Below are positions 62,550-64,000 of a DNA stretch of 64,000 bases, piece after piece (the first letter of the stretch is position 1; every line of letters begins with the position of its first letter). This DNA is from Azotobacter bryophylli. Its GTDB lineage: Bacteria > Pseudomonadota > Gammaproteobacteria > Pseudomonadales > Pseudomonadaceae. The notes under the pieces were generated by a model. It was not told the DNA's origin, did not search any database, and was given only the letters and a program-made list of their open reading frames with translations. The stretch covers positions 186,001-250,000 of the forward strand of contig NZ_JBHRSJ010000034.1 in assembly GCF_042643485.1 (NCBI RefSeq), given 5' to 3'. A program made the translations under genes and the position numbers.

Positions 62550-63491
62550 ATGCTCGCGTTGTTCTCACAGACCCTGGCCATCACGGCGCCGGTGTTCGCC
62601 ATGCTGTTTCTCGGTACCTGGCTGAAGCGCGTGGGCTGGATCGACGGACCGTTCATCAACACGGCCTCGGCCTTGGTGTTCAAGGGCACCATGCCGGTCA
62701 TGCTGTTTCTCGCCATCCTGCGCGCCGACCTGGATGCGGCGCTGCGGCCGGCGGTGTTCGCCTACTTCGCCCTGGCTTCGCTCGGCTCCTTCCTGCTCGC
62801 CTGGGCCTGGTCGCTGTGGCGCTGTCCCCGTGCCGACCGCGGGGTCTTCACCCAGGGGGCGTTCCGCGGCAACAACGGCATCGTCGGTCTGGCTCTGGCC
62901 GCCAGCCTGTACGGCGACTACGGCCTGTCGCTGGGCGGGGTGCTGGCCGGCGAGGTGATCCTGGTCTACAACGTGCTCGCTGCCCTGGTTCTGGCGTTCT
63001 ACAGCCCGAACGGCAAGACCGATGTCTGGAGTCTGGCCAAGAGCATCTTCGGCAATCCGCTGATCCTCGGCGTGCTGGCGGCGATCCCGTTCGCCTACTG
63101 GCGGATCGCCCTGCCGGACTGGTTGGCCACCTCGGGCGACTACTTCGCACGGATGACCCTGCCGCTGGCGCTGATCTGCATCGGCGGCACCCTGACCCTC
63201 TCGGCCCTGCGCGAGAGCGGCGCGCTGGCGCTCAGCGCCAGCCTGCTGAAGATGGTCTGGCTGCCGCTGCTGGCGACCCTCGGCGCCTGGCTGTGGGGCT
63301 TCCGCGGCGCCGAGCTGGGCATCCTCTTCCTGTACTTCGCCAGCCCGACCGCAGCGGTGAGCTTCGTCATGGCCAAGGCGGCCGGCGGCAATCACCAGTT
63401 GGCGGCGGGCATCGTGGTGATCACCACCCTGCTGGCGGCGGTCACCACCAACATCGGCATCTTCGTCCTGCAGTGGGCCGGCTGGATCTGA
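62550..63491 (+). CDS. AEC family transporter
   Basis: The 313-residue membrane protein has about ten helices, starting TLAITAPVFAMLFLGTWLKR and FINTASALVFKGTMPVMLFL. The family motif FRGNNGIVGLALAASLYGD and the final part GNHQLAAGIVVITTLLAAVT fit auxin-efflux-carrier (AEC) proteins. Substrates in bacteria are often carboxylates (malonate, malate) but are unknown here. The ATG at 62550 yields the usual N-terminus. Confidence 0.92.
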   Translation: MLALFSQTLAITAPVFAMLFLGTWLKRVGWIDGPFINTASALVFKGTMPVMLFLAILRADLDAALRPAVFAYFALASLGSFLLAWAWSLWRCPRADRGVFTQGAFRGNNGIVGLALAASLYGDYGLSLGGVLAGEVILVYNVLAALVLAFYSPNGKTDVWSLAKSIFGNPLILGVLAAIPFAYWRIALPDWLATSGDYFARMTLPLALICIGGTLTLSALRESGALALSASLLKMVWLPLLATLGAWLWGFRGAELGILFLYFASPTAAVSFVMAKAAGGNHQLAAGIVVITTLLAAVTTNIGIFVLQWAGWI

Positions 63492-63515
63492 GCCGGCCGC
63501 GGGAACCGATCCGGC

Positions 63516-64000
63516 TCAGCGCTGCAGCTGCCAGGCGCGGGCGGAAGTCCCCAGCAGGATCAGCGTGGTGACGGGCAGGGCGTACCAGACCAGGGCGTCG
63601 TAAAGCGTGGCGACGGTGGCGGCGCCGGCGGCGAAGAGCACCTGATAGGCGAGGTAGGCCAGGTAGTAGCCGAGGAACAGCAGGCCTTCCCAGCGATTGA
63701 TCCGGTAGCCGGTGAAGAAGATCGGCAGGCAGGCCAGCGCCACCGCGGTCATCACCGGGTAGTCGAAGGCCAGGGCGTTGGGCGACACGCTGATCGGCAC
63801 GGGCGAGACCATCGCCGCCACGCCGAGGACCGCCAGCAGGTTGAAGATGTTGCTGCCGACGATGTTGCCCACCGCGATATCGCGCTCGCCCTTGAGGGCG
63901 GCCACCACCGAGGTGGCCAGCTCCGGCAGCGAGGTGCCGGCGGCGACGATGGTCAGGCCGATCACCAGCTCCGAGAGGCCGAGTTCCCGGGCCAGGGCCA
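63516..64000 (-). CDS. Calcium/sodium antiporter (CaCA family), C-terminal part
   Basis: The frame stays open to the window edge (upstream codons read ALARELGLSELVIGLT). It contains the second alpha-repeat hallmark GLTIVAAGTSLPELATSVVA and VGNIVGSNIFNLLAVLGVAA, followed by more helices. CaCA antiporters export calcium against sodium or protons. The order, with only one visible repeat, fits the YrbG-type; the N-terminal part lies outside the window. Confidence 0.9.
   Translation of the reverse strand, partial: ALARELGLSELVIGLTIVAAGTSLPELATSVVAALKGERDIAVGNIVGSNIFNLLAVLGVAAMVSPVPISVSPNALAFDYPVMTAVALACLPIFFTGYRINRWEGLLFLGYYLAYLAYQVLFAAGAATVATLYDALVWYALPVTTLILLGTSARAWQLQR

Overview
The window is high-GC DNA from the Pseudomonadaceae (a Pseudomonas or close relative such as Azotobacter; I do not assign a species). 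The evidence is gene order: ndh, DUF3094, DUF1780, yacG, coaE, pilD, pilC, pilB, pilA, nadC, ampD, ampE and then prfC, speC, piuC, piuA, dpp, roxS, roxR follow the order known from Pseudomonas chromosomes.

Positions 1-22566 are the right end of an integrative conjugative element (ICE) of the PFGI-1/pKLC102/SPI-7 class. It ends in a 46-bp copy of the 3' part of tRNA-Lys (22521-22566), the expected att site next to parA. Almost every gene is on the minus strand and many overlap by 1-14 bases. From the att site inward they are: parA, a coiled-coil protein, a DUF2786 protein, dnaB, a zinc ribbon, three small unknowns, a HicA-like/Arc-like pair, parB, a DUF2857 protein, an STY4528-type replication protein, a broken higBA, mqsRA, a long palindrome array, a TIGR03761 protein, a DUF3158 protein, ssb, rha, a secreted protein, a SNF2 helicase, an ArsC-like protein, a plus-strand CHAD protein, and the conjugative type IVb pilus genes pilL, pilN and pilO (cut by the window edge).

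The most unusual content is structured DNA inside the ICE replication region. A tandem array of 26 short 19-bp palindromes (10375-11342, modal period 38 bp) has stems that keep pairing while their sequence changes. Stray copies bracket the damaged higBA module and supply stop codons and C-terminal tails to neighbouring genes. A different 19-bp palindrome occurs four times inside the replication-protein gene (13404-13564), read in all three frames and next to an AT-rich patch, which looks like an intragenic iteron origin. An imperfect repeat of about 57 bp also flanks rha.

Positions 22567-35416 are chromosomal: respiratory ndh, small conserved genes, the pilBCD assembly genes divergent from sigma54-driven pilA with a TfpX/TfpZ accessory gene, and a LemA/GIDE pair. 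Positions 35707-64000 carry nadC, ampDE, tatD, an internally deleted ROK sugar kinase, a ClC channel, prfC, speC with a terminator-like leader, a Sel1 protein, an iron-uptake cluster (piuC, piuA, PepSY-flavoreductase) with Fur-like sites, the 5-oxoprolinase genes pxpABC, a dipeptide ABC transporter, a SIMPL protein, the redox two-component pair roxS/roxR, an AEC transporter, and a truncated Ca/Na antiporter at the edge.
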